DNA from: Desulfobacteraceae bacterium
Lineage (GTDB): Bacteria > Desulfobacterota > Desulfobacteria > Desulfobacterales > Desulfobacteraceae
Direction: 5' to 3'
Length of the DNA: 59,899 nucleotides
Assembly (NCBI GenBank): GCA_016744295.1
Contig: JADGEQ010000040.1
Location: 1 to 59,899, forward strand
The notes under the pieces were generated by a model. It was given only the letters and a program-made list of their open reading frames with translations, did not search any database and was not told the DNA's origin. The position numbers were made by a program, and so were the translations under genes. Below are positions 17,117-25,568 of the stretch, piece after piece (position 1 is the first letter of the stretch; each line of letters begins with the position of its first letter).

Positions 17117-18052
17117 TTAGTTTTCTTTTTGTGTACCAAGTTTTCTAAAATTGATCCAGTTGTCAAAGAAACCCAGGCCTATGACCAGGATTAAAAAGTA
17201 TAACTGAACTGCAATCAGGCTATAGCAAAATACCTTTAGTGCAGTAGGGGATCTTTTTGATTGGAAAAAAAATGATACAACAGCAATTCCTTGAAAAAAA
17301 TAAACAAGCATTAAAACGATCAGACAATTGATGCTGACATATTTGGGTGCTTCCATGGGTAAGAACAAAAGAATACCCAGCACAATCACGATCCAGACAA
17401 GATAGTCGGGAGCCTTATATTGATTTAGGTTTTCCAGGGGTTTAAGCTGGATTCCTTTTCTCAATAATAGTTTTTTCATGATCAGGATATTCATCCACAT
17501 GGTTGCCAGAAATGAGGTTGCAAACATCCCCGGCAGAACAATAAGAAATGCAGAGTTCAGCATTTTTATCTGCCCCTGTTCGATTCCCATGTCCTTGTAA
17601 AGCTGGGCCGTCAGAGCAAAATAGCGGGTTAAATAGTCGGAGACGATTTCGGCCATGGTCTGACCTTGAAAAATCGTGTACAGCATAAAGGCAATCAAGG
17701 CAGACCCCAGAACTCCCACACCCGTGAGAATCATGGTTTTTTCTATGCTAAGATACCTTTCAATACATTCTCCTAGGAAAAAGCCCGTCATCAGGAGCGA
17801 TCCAAAATAGAGTATGTCAAATGCAAGTCCCCGTGTCATAACCAGCAGTACGATAAAGCTTACGGCCACAATGATTGTGCTGCTGTTTCTTCCCAATTTA
17901 AGCCTGTAAAACAACACAGGCAGGGGAAGGAATAGCAGTGCAAACACCCCCAACAGGGGAAATGCAAAAATGATTGTAAAAATCAGAATGCACAAGGATA
18001 TCCCAATGATGATTTCTTTTACAGCAAAGGGGGGTGTTATGGTGTCGGTCAC
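17117..18052 (-). CDS. DUF2232 integral membrane protein (YybS-like)
   Basis: About 311 residues with at least eight hydrophobic segments, including ISLCILIFTIIFAFPLLGVFA near the start and a final LYFLILVIGLGFF. The middle stretch, with YLTRYFALTAQLYKDMG, resembles the periplasmic loop of DUF2232/YybS proteins, which often lie between rpsR and rplI. Their function is not established. I prefer the GTG at 18052, since GGAG lies eight bases before it; the TTG two codons earlier would be too close. It overlaps no gene and follows rpsR after about 30 bases. Confidence 0.8.
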   Translation of the reverse strand: MTDTITPPFAVKEIIIGISLCILIFTIIFAFPLLGVFALLFLPLPVLFYRLKLGRNSSTIIVAVSFIVLLVMTRGLAFDILYFGSLLMTGFFLGECIERYLSIEKTMILTGVGVLGSALIAFMLYTIFQGQTMAEIVSDYLTRYFALTAQLYKDMGIEQGQIKMLNSAFLIVLPGMFATSFLATMWMNILIMKKLLLRKGIQLKPLENLNQYKAPDYLVWIVIVLGILLFLPMEAPKYVSINCLIVLMLVYFFQGIAVVSFFFQSKRSPTALKVFCYSLIAVQLYFLILVIGLGFFDNWINFRKLGTQKEN

Positions 18053-18081
18053 TTGCAATACTCCAGCAAATTATCTGTTTA

Positions 18082-18357
18082 TTAATTCATGGGGCGGCCG
18101 ACAAACGGCAGCAATGCAATCTGGCGGGATCGTTTGATCGCCAGAGACAAGCCACGCTGATGTTTGGCGCATGTTCCCGTAATCCTTCTGGGCATGATTT
18201 TACCCCGTTCAGTGATGAATTGCCTCAAAGCTTTCGGGTTTTTGTAGTTGAGCTCAAGCCCATTGTCTACACAGAATCGACAGATTTTTTTCCGCTGAAA
18301 AAATTTGTTTTTTCCACCATTTCTCTGACCTCTATCCTGATCTTGACTTCTATACAT
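18082..18357 (-). CDS. rpsR: 30S ribosomal protein S18
   Basis: A 91-residue bS18. KKICRFCVDNGLELNYKNP and LRQFITERGKIMPRRITG are the family core, and QRGLSLAIKRSRQIALLPF ends the fold. The Cys pair in CRFC belongs to the zinc-binding type of S18. AGGAGAAATATA stands before the ATG. It follows rpsF by 23 bases; S18 binds S6 on the ribosome platform and the pair commonly controls its own message. Confidence 0.97.
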   Translation of the reverse strand: MYRSQDQDRGQRNGGKNKFFQRKKICRFCVDNGLELNYKNPKALRQFITERGKIMPRRITGTCAKHQRGLSLAIKRSRQIALLPFVGRPMN

Positions 18358-18380
18358 TATATTTCTCCTTCAATCTTAAA

Positions 18381-18890
18381 TCAGTCCTGCACTTCGTCGG
18401 TTTCAACGGCTTTATCTGCCTCTTCTGCAGCATCAGCCTCGGCAGTTTTTTCAGCTTTAGCAGCTTTTTCCGCTTCAGCAGCTTTTGCTGCCGCTGCAGC
18501 TTTTTCAGCCGCTTCCTTTGCCCGTTCCTCAACTGCCGCTTCAGCTGCTTTTGCAGCTTCCTCAGCCTCGGCAACTTCCTTTTCAAGGGATTCAAGAGTT
18601 ACATCATCGGAAAGAAGGATGGTCATGAACTTTAAAATATCATCGGTGAGACGGAAATTTCTTTCAAGCTCTTTTACAAGGTCTCCGGTGCCTCCGTATG
18701 TCGCGCATACATAATTACCTCGTAATTTTTTTTTGATTTCATAGGCCATTTTTTTATTGCCCCATTCATCAAAATTTAAAAGGATACCACTTTCCTTGGC
18801 AATAATATTTTTGACTTTGTCATACAGGTCCAAGCGTGCTTGGTCCTGAAGATCAGGGTCAGAAATAAAGACGGTTTCATATTTCCTCAT
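18381..18890 (-). CDS. rpsF: 30S ribosomal protein S6 with long Ala/Glu/Lys tail
   Basis: 169 residues. The first hundred form normal bS6: MRKYETVFISDPDL, NWGNKKMAYEIKKK-type block (here EWGNKKMAYEIKKK), and NYVCATYGGTGDLVKELER. From about residue 108 the chain continues as a low-complexity Ala/Glu/Lys run (repeats of KAAEAE type) ending in an acidic DEVQD, about 60 residues more than the E. coli core. Tails on S6 are common, and E. coli S6 carries added glutamates, but the length here is notable. AAGGAGACAAA precedes the ATG. First gene of the operon. Confidence 0.95.
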   Translation of the reverse strand: MRKYETVFISDPDLQDQARLDLYDKVKNIIAKESGILLNFDEWGNKKMAYEIKKKLRGNYVCATYGGTGDLVKELERNFRLTDDILKFMTILLSDDVTLESLEKEVAEAEEAAKAAEAAVEERAKEAAEKAAAAAKAAEAEKAAKAEKTAEADAAEEADKAVETDEVQD

Positions 18891-18912
18891 TTTGTCTCCT
18901 TACGGATATAAA

Positions 18913-18933
18913 GCCCCGGCATCTTACCGGAGC
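18913..18933 (-). promoter_or_regulatory. Candidate S6:S18 autoregulatory leader hairpin
   Basis: Directly upstream of rpsF, leftward reading gives GCTCCGG, loop TAAGAT and GCCGGGGC, a GC-rich stem with an unpaired base, about 23 bases before the start. S6:S18 is known to bind leader hairpins with a CCG-containing bulge in many bacteria. The element has the right place and a CCG, but I could not compare it with the full consensus. Confidence 0.35.
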
Positions 18934-19006
18934 AAGGATTAATGTTAAAAAAACACCTGCCGTTCAGGTATTTATAAAAACCATTCTGTATATCATTAAC
19001 CAGGCT

Positions 19007-19838
19007 TTGGGTCAAGGTGAATCTGCTACCTCCCCAGGGCCAACGCACGTAAAAGATCCCTTCACTTCAGAGGCTCTGGGTGATATGAATCAAATCCTGA
19101 CCCAATTGGAGTCAGCCCCCAACAACGGGGAATTCAACGATTGCATGAAGCAGCTGGGTGCCCAGTCTCTGTCCGGGATTTCCGCTGTGACCATGGATAT
19201 GTCCCGGCTTTTTTTCTCTGCCACCCAGACCCGCATGGCCCAGTTGAGAAAGGCTGATGCCCTGATTGCGGAAAAAGAGTCCAAAGAATCCCTTGATCCG
19301 GGCAACTGGCCTTTGCTGGCTTCGGCAGGAGAGCTTGCAGGACTCATGGGCCGACAGCCAGATGAATTACTTGGAGGGCTTCATCTCCGGCTGCTGGGGC
19401 AGACCGGCAAGAAAGACAGCCACAATGGATATGCGGGATATGACAGTCATACCATTGCCCTGTCCGGCGGGATGGATCGTATGCTTCCCCATGGTTTTTT
19501 GACAGATAAATTCCTTGCCGGTATCAGTATGGGATATGCAGACACCGATGTGACATATGCAGATACGGGGAAAAGTCATACCCATATTGAGACCTATAGT
19601 ATGGGGATTTACGGGAGCTGGTTTGATAAAAACTGGCATGTGGATACCACCCTTGCAGGTGCCCGGGCTGGTATATCCCAGTATTCTGGACAGACCCCAC
19701 CGGGATGCCCTGGTTCTTGAGGCAGGTACCACCTGTGTTTCAGACTCGGGGGTGGCCTTTGCCTTTTTTTACCAGGGCGAATTTCAGAAGAATGCCCGCA
19801 ACCACAGTCTGGCTGTTGATATGAAGGTTTTATTCTGA
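19007..19838 (+). pseudogene. Decayed autotransporter: linker and parts of the beta-barrel
   Basis: The first frame (19007-19720) encodes a linker with LGAQSLSGISAVTMDMSRLF and then an autotransporter barrel start: SHTIALSGGMDRMLPHGF, LAGISMGYADTDVTYAD, ETYSMGIYGSW. It breaks off in a shifted tail. The last barrel strands follow in another frame up to 19838: DALVLEAGTTCVSD, AFAFFYQGEFQKNARNHS and terminal KVLF, with Phe last as in outer-membrane barrels. Roughly 120 central barrel residues are missing, and there is no signal peptide or passenger at the 5' end (the frame stays open further up, with no start having a good binding site). A deletion plus frameshift is the simplest reading. A sister gene with an intact barrel lies at 22632-25250. 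Confidence 0.8.
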
Positions 19839-20192
19839 GGGATCAAATCTTTTAAGAGGAAATTGTCCCATGGGTAAAAATATAAAACCATAAACTTTTT
19901 TTATTATATTTGACAATCGCTCGCATCGTCCGTTTAGTCCTTTTTTTACGGGGAGTTGATACCCTGACCCGATCGAGTACTTTTCTTGCCATTTTGATAA
20001 CCACTGCCTGATCCAAAGGGGGGGTATAAATGAACAGCCCTCCTGTTTTACAAGAATTTTTTAAGGCGTCGGTTAAGGGGTCAACCATTGGTATGCAAGC
20101 GATACCTTTGGCTTAAACCTTATCGGTGACTGTCGTTCCAATAGGATAGGCCGCAATCGCACCGCACCTAAAAACGGTTAAACACCGTGTAC
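19839..20192. other. Gap after the autotransporter remnant
   Basis: About 350 bases. A 78-codon minus-strand frame (19852-20088) begins MVDPLTDALKNSCK but has no ribosome binding site and no recognisable family, so I do not call it a gene. It may be a remnant. Nothing else stands out. Confidence 0.4.
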
Positions 20193-21395
20193 CTAGGTGT
20201 TATTTGTGTCATCATTTTTCTTTAGTTTTTTAAACCAGGGTTCCTTGCCATAAAGCGTTGTTGCGCAATCTGGACAGATGCCGTGGCTGAAAAGTGCCTG
20301 GGAGTGTTTCTGGATATATCCTTCGATTTGATTCCAATATCCTTTATCATCCCGTATTTTTTTGCAGGAAGAGCAAATGGGGAGGAGGCCGCTAAGGGTT
20401 TTAACTTCCCCGAGAGCCGTTTCCAGTTCCAGGATCAGTTTTTCCTTCTGGGCCTGGGATTCTTTTATGTCGGTGATGTCCGAGATGGCACCGATCATTC
20501 CAATGACATGTCCGCCTTTGTCCGTATAGGTTGATTTATTGAAGATAACCTGGCGGGCGGGTTTGCCCGATGGAGCCACCGTCCAGCCATAGGTTTGGGT
20601 TCCTGGATGATCAAGCAATTCTTTGTCTTTTTTAAAATATTTGTCGGCGATGGCCTTGGGACCCATGTCATATACAGTTTTCCCGATGATTTTTGACCTG
20701 GGAAGGTTGAGCATTTTTTCAAAGGATTTATTACATCCGATATATTTTCCATGGATATCCTTGAAAAAAACCGGGGTTGGCAGGGTTTCAAGAAGGGTTT
20801 CAAGAAAATATTTTTGCTCTCTTGTTAAATTGTGCTGCTCCCTGAGTTTTTCTTCATACTGTATGCGGGTGCTTTCAAACCGCCATGCCAGGAGGAGAAC
20901 GAAAAAATAGGTAATAAAGAAACGGAGCAATAATAATTCCTCATGGAGATGGGCATTGAAAAGACCTGGTGTCTGAATTATGAAAACCAGGGCCAGTGTT
21001 GTTAAGAAAATGACAAGTCCACCGATTTTCCGGCCGAGGAAAAAAAAAGCCAGGCTCGGTATGACATAGATCCAATATAGTGCGGTGGGGCTGCATTTGT
21101 CTGCAACAATATTCAGAAGAAAGGACAGGGCGATCAGGCTTGTGAAAAGAGTATAGGTTTGAATATAGTATTTTTTTTTGAGGCCAAAAAGGCTGGCGAT
21201 AAGAACGGACAGGACAAAAATGTTTATGCTCAGTTTGGTCTGGTTGCCTGCCATGGCCGCCACAATACAAAAGGCAATGGTGGCCATGATACCGATGGCG
21301 GTCAGTATCAGGAAAAAGTGTTTCCTCCTGGTTTCCTGGTGACGCGCTTCGGAGTTATTCTTTTGTATGGGATCTATATTCCGACATTTATCCAT
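20193..21395 (-). CDS. Membrane PAS sensor protein with Cys-rich C-terminal module
   Basis: 400 residues. The N-terminal 190 hold about six membrane helices (FFLILTAIGIMATIAFCIV first), resembling the MASE-type membrane sensor regions. A short coiled linker (YEEKLREQHNLTREQ) leads to a PAS domain (about 205-320: PVFFKDIHGKYIGCNKSFE, then GAISDITDIKE). The end carries LLPICSSCKKIRDDKGYW, GYIQKHS and FSHGICPDCAT, the same module as in the response regulator at 2086-3126. No kinase or cyclase domain is present. The two proteins share the tail with different inputs, so the tail is a mobile output or partner-docking module; its CxxC pairs suggest metal or redox chemistry. Confidence 0.82.
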   Translation of the reverse strand: MDKCRNIDPIQKNNSEARHQETRRKHFFLILTAIGIMATIAFCIVAAMAGNQTKLSINIFVLSVLIASLFGLKKKYYIQTYTLFTSLIALSFLLNIVADKCSPTALYWIYVIPSLAFFFLGRKIGGLVIFLTTLALVFIIQTPGLFNAHLHEELLLLRFFITYFFVLLLAWRFESTRIQYEEKLREQHNLTREQKYFLETLLETLPTPVFFKDIHGKYIGCNKSFEKMLNLPRSKIIGKTVYDMGPKAIADKYFKKDKELLDHPGTQTYGWTVAPSGKPARQVIFNKSTYTDKGGHVIGMIGAISDITDIKESQAQKEKLILELETALGEVKTLSGLLPICSSCKKIRDDKGYWNQIEGYIQKHSQALFSHGICPDCATTLYGKEPWFKKLKKNDDTNNT

Positions 21396-21492
21396 TGGTT
21401 AGTATAAATTATATTCATGGGAATTGTCAATTGCCGGATAAGCAGGGCCAACGCAAGTATATATTATAAGGATTCTATCCCTTTGTTAACGG

Positions 21493-21707
21493 TCACCCGA
21501 ACATGACTTCCTCCAAATATTTCGGGTCCAGAACTGCATTCAATTTTTTCGTTTTTACACTTCCTTTGAACGTTTTTTAACAAAATTTTCGATATGTTCT
21601 TTGGTATCGGCACCTGGAACCACTCCACAAATTGGGATAATTATTATATCTATCAATTTGTGAAGTCTGTTGTGATGGCGATTGCCCTGGCGAATCGTAT
21701 CCTGCAT
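21493..21707 (-). pseudogene. ISAs1-type transposase remnant
   Basis: The gap between the PAS gene and the lipoprotein gene contains a 50-codon minus-strand frame (21555-21707) with RLHKLIDIIIIPICGV, PGADTKEHIENF and KKRSKEV, then a stop. This matches the N-terminal block of ISAs1/H-repeat transposases (HKLIDIIxIAICAVICGADxWxxIExFGKAK). A further piece, VLDPKYLEEVMFG, follows in another frame down to 21493, matching the later LLDPxxFE segment. Only the beginning of the transposase survives, with a frame change. No inverted repeats were seen. Confidence 0.65.
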
Positions 21708-21769
21708 AGGCAGGTAGCAGGCTGTGTAATCTTTTTCAGGATCAGTCTGCCCTGGGCGGATTTTCCATA

Positions 21770-22624
21770 TTAGGGCTCGGCTTCAATGTGATTGAGTAAG
21801 GGTTCCCATGCTACATCCCAACAGCATGAATGACTAAATTCATCCAGTATTTTGTAATCTATATTTTCCTTATTGGCAAATTGATTCTGGAAGGAATAAA
21901 ATACCGAAGGGGGAATAATCCTGTCCTTTCCGCCTATAAAATGATACTGCCGGACCGGTTCCAACTCCTTTGTAAAATTTGCCGGATTCAAAGATCCGGA
22001 TAAGAGGGTAAGCCTGTGTAGCCGTGTCCAGTGATCAATATCCAGATTCCCGGCAACCGTGACAAGACTGTGAACATCGTCCCTCTGGGCAGCCAGGAGC
22101 GCAGCGACAGTCCCGCCCCCGGAATATCCGAAGAGAGAAAACCCTTCAGGGCTGTATTCTTCTTTTATCCGGTCAAGCACCCTGTGATATGCTTCAATTA
22201 CCGCTTTTGAGAACCTGTGGCTTGTCCAGTATTTTTGCTGGCAAAAAGGAGAGTCCATGTACTGGCAGGGGCGGGCCAGGTATATTTTGCAGGAAGAGGG
22301 GTCCTTTAAAAAAAGCCGGAGGCCTACAGGATTCAGGGGGGTGGGGTTATCCGAGGGAAATGAGGAAGTGATCCAGGCCATTCCATCCCCTTCAATATAG
22401 ATACTTAGATTTCGGCCTTTGGGTTCTGATATTATGGATTCAAAGGCAAAGATACGAAAATTTTCGGTATCAAAAACATTCTCCCTGATCCCGGTATCCT
22501 GGGCCGCAAGTTTCCGGGCCAGGGATAACCGCTGCCCAGGGTCCGGGATTTTGTAGGCGCACCCGGCCCATAGGCTCAGGGATAACCCCAGGAATATCCC
22601 CCATATGATTCTGACGGCTTTCAT
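21770..22624 (-). CDS. Alpha/beta-hydrolase lipoprotein
   Basis: 284 residues with a lipoprotein signal (SLWAGC, lipidated Cys at 22). The mature part has an alpha/beta-hydrolase fold: IYIEGDGMAWI strand and oxyanion region near residue 76, a Ser elbow FGYSGGGTVAALLAA near 168, a late Asp in FIGGKDRIIPP and His in EFSHSCCWDVAW. This gives a complete Ser-Asp-His set, so an active esterase or lipase-like enzyme anchored in the periplasm or outer membrane is likely; the substrate is unknown. It starts eight bases after the autotransporter gene, so the two form an operon. Confidence 0.82.
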   Translation of the reverse strand: MKAVRIIWGIFLGLSLSLWAGCAYKIPDPGQRLSLARKLAAQDTGIRENVFDTENFRIFAFESIISEPKGRNLSIYIEGDGMAWITSSFPSDNPTPLNPVGLRLFLKDPSSCKIYLARPCQYMDSPFCQQKYWTSHRFSKAVIEAYHRVLDRIKEEYSPEGFSLFGYSGGGTVAALLAAQRDDVHSLVTVAGNLDIDHWTRLHRLTLLSGSLNPANFTKELEPVRQYHFIGGKDRIIPPSVFYSFQNQFANKENIDYKILDEFSHSCCWDVAWEPLLNHIEAEP

Positions 22625-22631
22625 TATTTTT

Positions 22632-25250
22632 TTAAAATTTCCAGTTCAGCTTGGCCGAGACCATGTGGCTCATAAAGTCTCCTCCCCGGCCTTCCAGGTC
22701 ATACTTGGCATCCAGGGAGAACCGGTCTGTGAATTTTTTGGCCAGGCCCACGCCTGCACTGTAGACCACAGGAGAGTTGTCGATACCCTGGGTTTGAAAA
22801 ACCGCCCCTCCCCCCTGAAAGCGTGATCCCACAAAGGTGTTGTCATTCACCAGGTCATACCCCAAAGACGCGCTTGCCATGAATTCAACATCTTTATTAA
22901 AGGACCAGATCATATCTCCTTCAAGGGAGGCCACCAGGGCCTGGGCGTCAAAACTGTCCACGCTCAGGTTCATTCCTCCTGCACCGGTTTCTTCAAAGGA
23001 TGGGTTATAAAACCAGGTATAGGAGAGTGCGGCCCCGGGAATGATCTTCAGGTTCCTGGTCAGCTCAAATTTTTTGGTGGCTTTGGTCTGGGCAAACAGG
23101 TTCTTTGCCGTGTAATCTGCTGTTGCGGTCATACCGATGGCCTGGATATAGCGGCTGGACTCAGTGAATTGAACACCACCCCCGGCCTGGAAAAAAATAT
23201 TAGTGCTGGGATCTGTCAGGGGCCGTGAGCCATAGAACATGAGGTTTAATACGTCCAAATCGCTTTCCTGGGGGGCTTTGTTGGCTTGGGTCTCGGCCCG
23301 GGTATAGAAAAAAGCCAGGCCCAGGCGCAGGTTTTCTGAATATTCCCCATCAGCTCCAATACCGATGCCCAAGGCATCTGCCGAAAATCCGGAGACTCCG
23401 TTCACATCATCCTGGTCCATGCGGACTGCAAATGGTTTTAGCCAGAAATTCCTGTCGCTGAACAGGGTATCTCCGGAATTGAAGCCCCTTACACTCTGCT
23501 GCCGTGCCTGGACCACCGAACTCATGGTATTGGCCACCTGGGTGGCCATGGTGGGGACCTGGGCTGCATTCACAGGTGCTGCCTGCTGCACTCTGCTGGC
23601 TAGGCCCGCTTCAGTGGACAAAGTGTTCAGGTCATTGATAAAGGCTGTGATCTGGGGATTGGAACTTCCGGTTAGGGTGTCCAGGGAGCCTGCCGCGCCT
23701 GTGACCCCGGTACCGCCCCCGCTGATGGTGGCGGCCAGAATGCTCATAGCCTTTTCCACGTCAAGATCCAGGGAGGTGTTCCCGGAACTAAGCTTTGGGA
23801 CGAATTTAAGCAGGACAGAATTGTCCGTGGTATTGAGGGTGTCAGGCTCAGCCGTGATACCACCTGGGCTCTGGATTACACCTGTGAGGGTTTGGCCGAT
23901 GAGCAGGTCCTGGTATGCGGAGGCGGTGGTTACATCCACATCTATTCCCGAGCCGTTTGCAAAATTCGTGGTACCGCTCACTGTTAGTTTGGAAAACTGG
24001 GTGTTTGCAGGATTATCATCGCTGAACAGGGTGATGCCCATGGTGCCTGAGATGGTCTGGGTAAAGTTTCCCGTGATGGTGGAGGTGACCGGCGGCATCT
24101 GGATCAGACCGGAGTTGGTAGTATCTCCGGCCCGGAACTTCCCCTTTAAGGTGCCGCTGTTGGTGACACTCCCGGCCGTGTCCACGGAATACATGTTGTC
24201 CGCCAGGGCACCGCTGCCGTTCACCGCCTTAATTGTGCCCGTGTTTATCAGGGGGGCTGTGCCTTGATTTAAGATACCTATGGTTGGGCCTGAACCGCTA
24301 TTGATCAGGGTGATGGTTCCTGAGTTGGTGATCTGGGCGGTGGGGTCGGAGTAGGCAATGAATATGCCACGAACATTGCTGGTTCCTGAACCGTTGGCGT
24401 CAATTTGTCCTGAATTCATAATGGCGGAGGTATCAGTCAGTATGTTGACAAACATACCGGAGACCGTACCGCCAGCCAAACTTTCAGCCATGATCCACCC
24501 GTCATTAACCATGGCAGATGTTCCTGAGATACCTCCCATGCCTGTTGCCACCATGCCCGAGGCCGCCCCGGTGGTTGAGGTGACGGAAATGCTGCCGCCT
24601 TCTGCATTTTCCATGCGGGATGAGTTCTGCATCCCATATACATTTGCTGCCATCCCATCTGCATCCGTCCCTGACACGTTGATGACACCGGAGTTTGTGA
24701 TGCTTGCATTGTCCAATTTATAAGAGCTGATGCCCAAGGCATTGGTCTTTGCATTTACAGTGATGGTGCCGGAACTGCTCACCGCTGAATTTTTAAGTCC
24801 ACTCAGGTCAAATCCGTATGCGTTATCGCTGGGAGAGCTTGCCGATATGGACCCGGTGTTTGTGAAGATCATATTGTCCATGATACCCTCATCAAATTCA
24901 ATACCAAACGCATCAGCATTCGTTGCGGTGGCCGAGAGGCTTCCCGAATTAATGATGGTGTTGTTGTCGCCGGCTCCTGGTCCGGAGGCCACGGCCTCTG
25001 CGTTGCCTGCCCCGTTGGTAACCGTTATGCTGCCTGAATTTGTGATGGTCAGTGTATCTCCGTCTGCTGCAACTATCTCGGTTGCAGTGACAGCGGTGTT
25101 AACACTGAAATCGGCTGCAAAAGAGGTTGCTGCAATGGTCAGGCAGGCAGCCATGGATGCCGCCACATGGATGACCCTGCCTTTTTTTGCAATTTTGTAA
25201 AAAGACTTAAAAGCCCTGTGCCAGGTCTTGTTCCCCCGCTGTTCTATCAT
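22632..25250 (-). CDS. Autotransporter with Asn/Ser/Gly repeat passenger and C-terminal barrel
   Basis: 872 residues. The long N-terminal leader (basic WHRAFKSFYKIAKKG, then AASMAACLTIAATSFAA) is an extended signal peptide as in type V secretion. The passenger, to about 500, is built of beta-helix turns with recurring NSGSI/NSGTI motifs. A linker (LASRVQQAAPVNAAQVP) leads to the autotransporter barrel (about 600-872: FWLKPFAVRMDQDD, ALGIGIGADGEYSENLRLGLAFFY, and final AKLNWKF ending in Phe). It presents or releases the repeat domain at the cell surface. The following lipoprotein hydrolase is probably co-expressed. An inverted repeat lies 200 bases upstream. Base composition is GC-richer than the flanking IS-rich DNA. 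Confidence 0.9.
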   Translation of the reverse strand: MIEQRGNKTWHRAFKSFYKIAKKGRVIHVAASMAACLTIAATSFAADFSVNTAVTATEIVAADGDTLTITNSGSITVTNGAGNAEAVASGPGAGDNNTIINSGSLSATATNADAFGIEFDEGIMDNMIFTNTGSISASSPSDNAYGFDLSGLKNSAVSSSGTITVNAKTNALGISSYKLDNASITNSGVINVSGTDADGMAANVYGMQNSSRMENAEGGSISVTSTTGAASGMVATGMGGISGTSAMVNDGWIMAESLAGGTVSGMFVNILTDTSAIMNSGQIDANGSGTSNVRGIFIAYSDPTAQITNSGTITLINSGSGPTIGILNQGTAPLINTGTIKAVNGSGALADNMYSVDTAGSVTNSGTLKGKFRAGDTTNSGLIQMPPVTSTITGNFTQTISGTMGITLFSDDNPANTQFSKLTVSGTTNFANGSGIDVDVTTASAYQDLLIGQTLTGVIQSPGGITAEPDTLNTTDNSVLLKFVPKLSSGNTSLDLDVEKAMSILAATISGGGTGVTGAAGSLDTLTGSSNPQITAFINDLNTLSTEAGLASRVQQAAPVNAAQVPTMATQVANTMSSVVQARQQSVRGFNSGDTLFSDRNFWLKPFAVRMDQDDVNGVSGFSADALGIGIGADGEYSENLRLGLAFFYTRAETQANKAPQESDLDVLNLMFYGSRPLTDPSTNIFFQAGGGVQFTESSRYIQAIGMTATADYTAKNLFAQTKATKKFELTRNLKIIPGAALSYTWFYNPSFEETGAGGMNLSVDSFDAQALVASLEGDMIWSFNKDVEFMASASLGYDLVNDNTFVGSRFQGGGAVFQTQGIDNSPVVYSAGVGLAKKFTDRFSLDAKYDLEGRGGDFMSHMVSAKLNWKF

Positions 25251-25450
25251 CTTGTTAATCCTTTATTTGTCTGCACCAATCAGGCCGGCTTAGAATATCC
25301 AGGTCAGCTGGTAGATAACAGCAACAGGCCTGTCACGGCCTGATGTGGTTACGCAGTTTGAATTCTTGGTGATTTTTGATTTGATGTTGATTGAAATTGG
25401 CCTTAATTTCATCTGTATATGTTATCCGATACCTGTAAAATCAGGTCAAT

Positions 25451-25483
25451 TATTATTGATATTTATTTGATATATCAATAATA
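25451..25483. repeat. Perfect 12-base inverted repeat upstream of the autotransporter
   Basis: TATTATTGATAT (25451-25462) and ATATCAATAATA (25472-25483) are exact complements around a 9-base centre. It lies in the 318-base gap 25251-25568, about 200 bases before the autotransporter start. Candidate binding site for a dimeric regulator of that gene or an end of the neighbouring transposase fragment. Nothing else was recognised in the gap. Confidence 0.55.
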
Positions 25484-25568
25484 TTTCAACGTCAATGTTT
25501 TTTCCAAATTCAAGTTCCATCATACACCTGGCTTGATATCAACTGCTTTTAAAACGACATCTCTTGGT

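Noticed and set aside
19852..20088. A 78-codon minus-strand frame
   Set aside because: No ribosome binding site, no family likeness, and it sits beside a decaying gene.
23365..24267. A 300-codon open frame on the plus strand
   Set aside because: It is the antisense of the repeat-rich autotransporter gene; its openness follows from that gene's biased codons.
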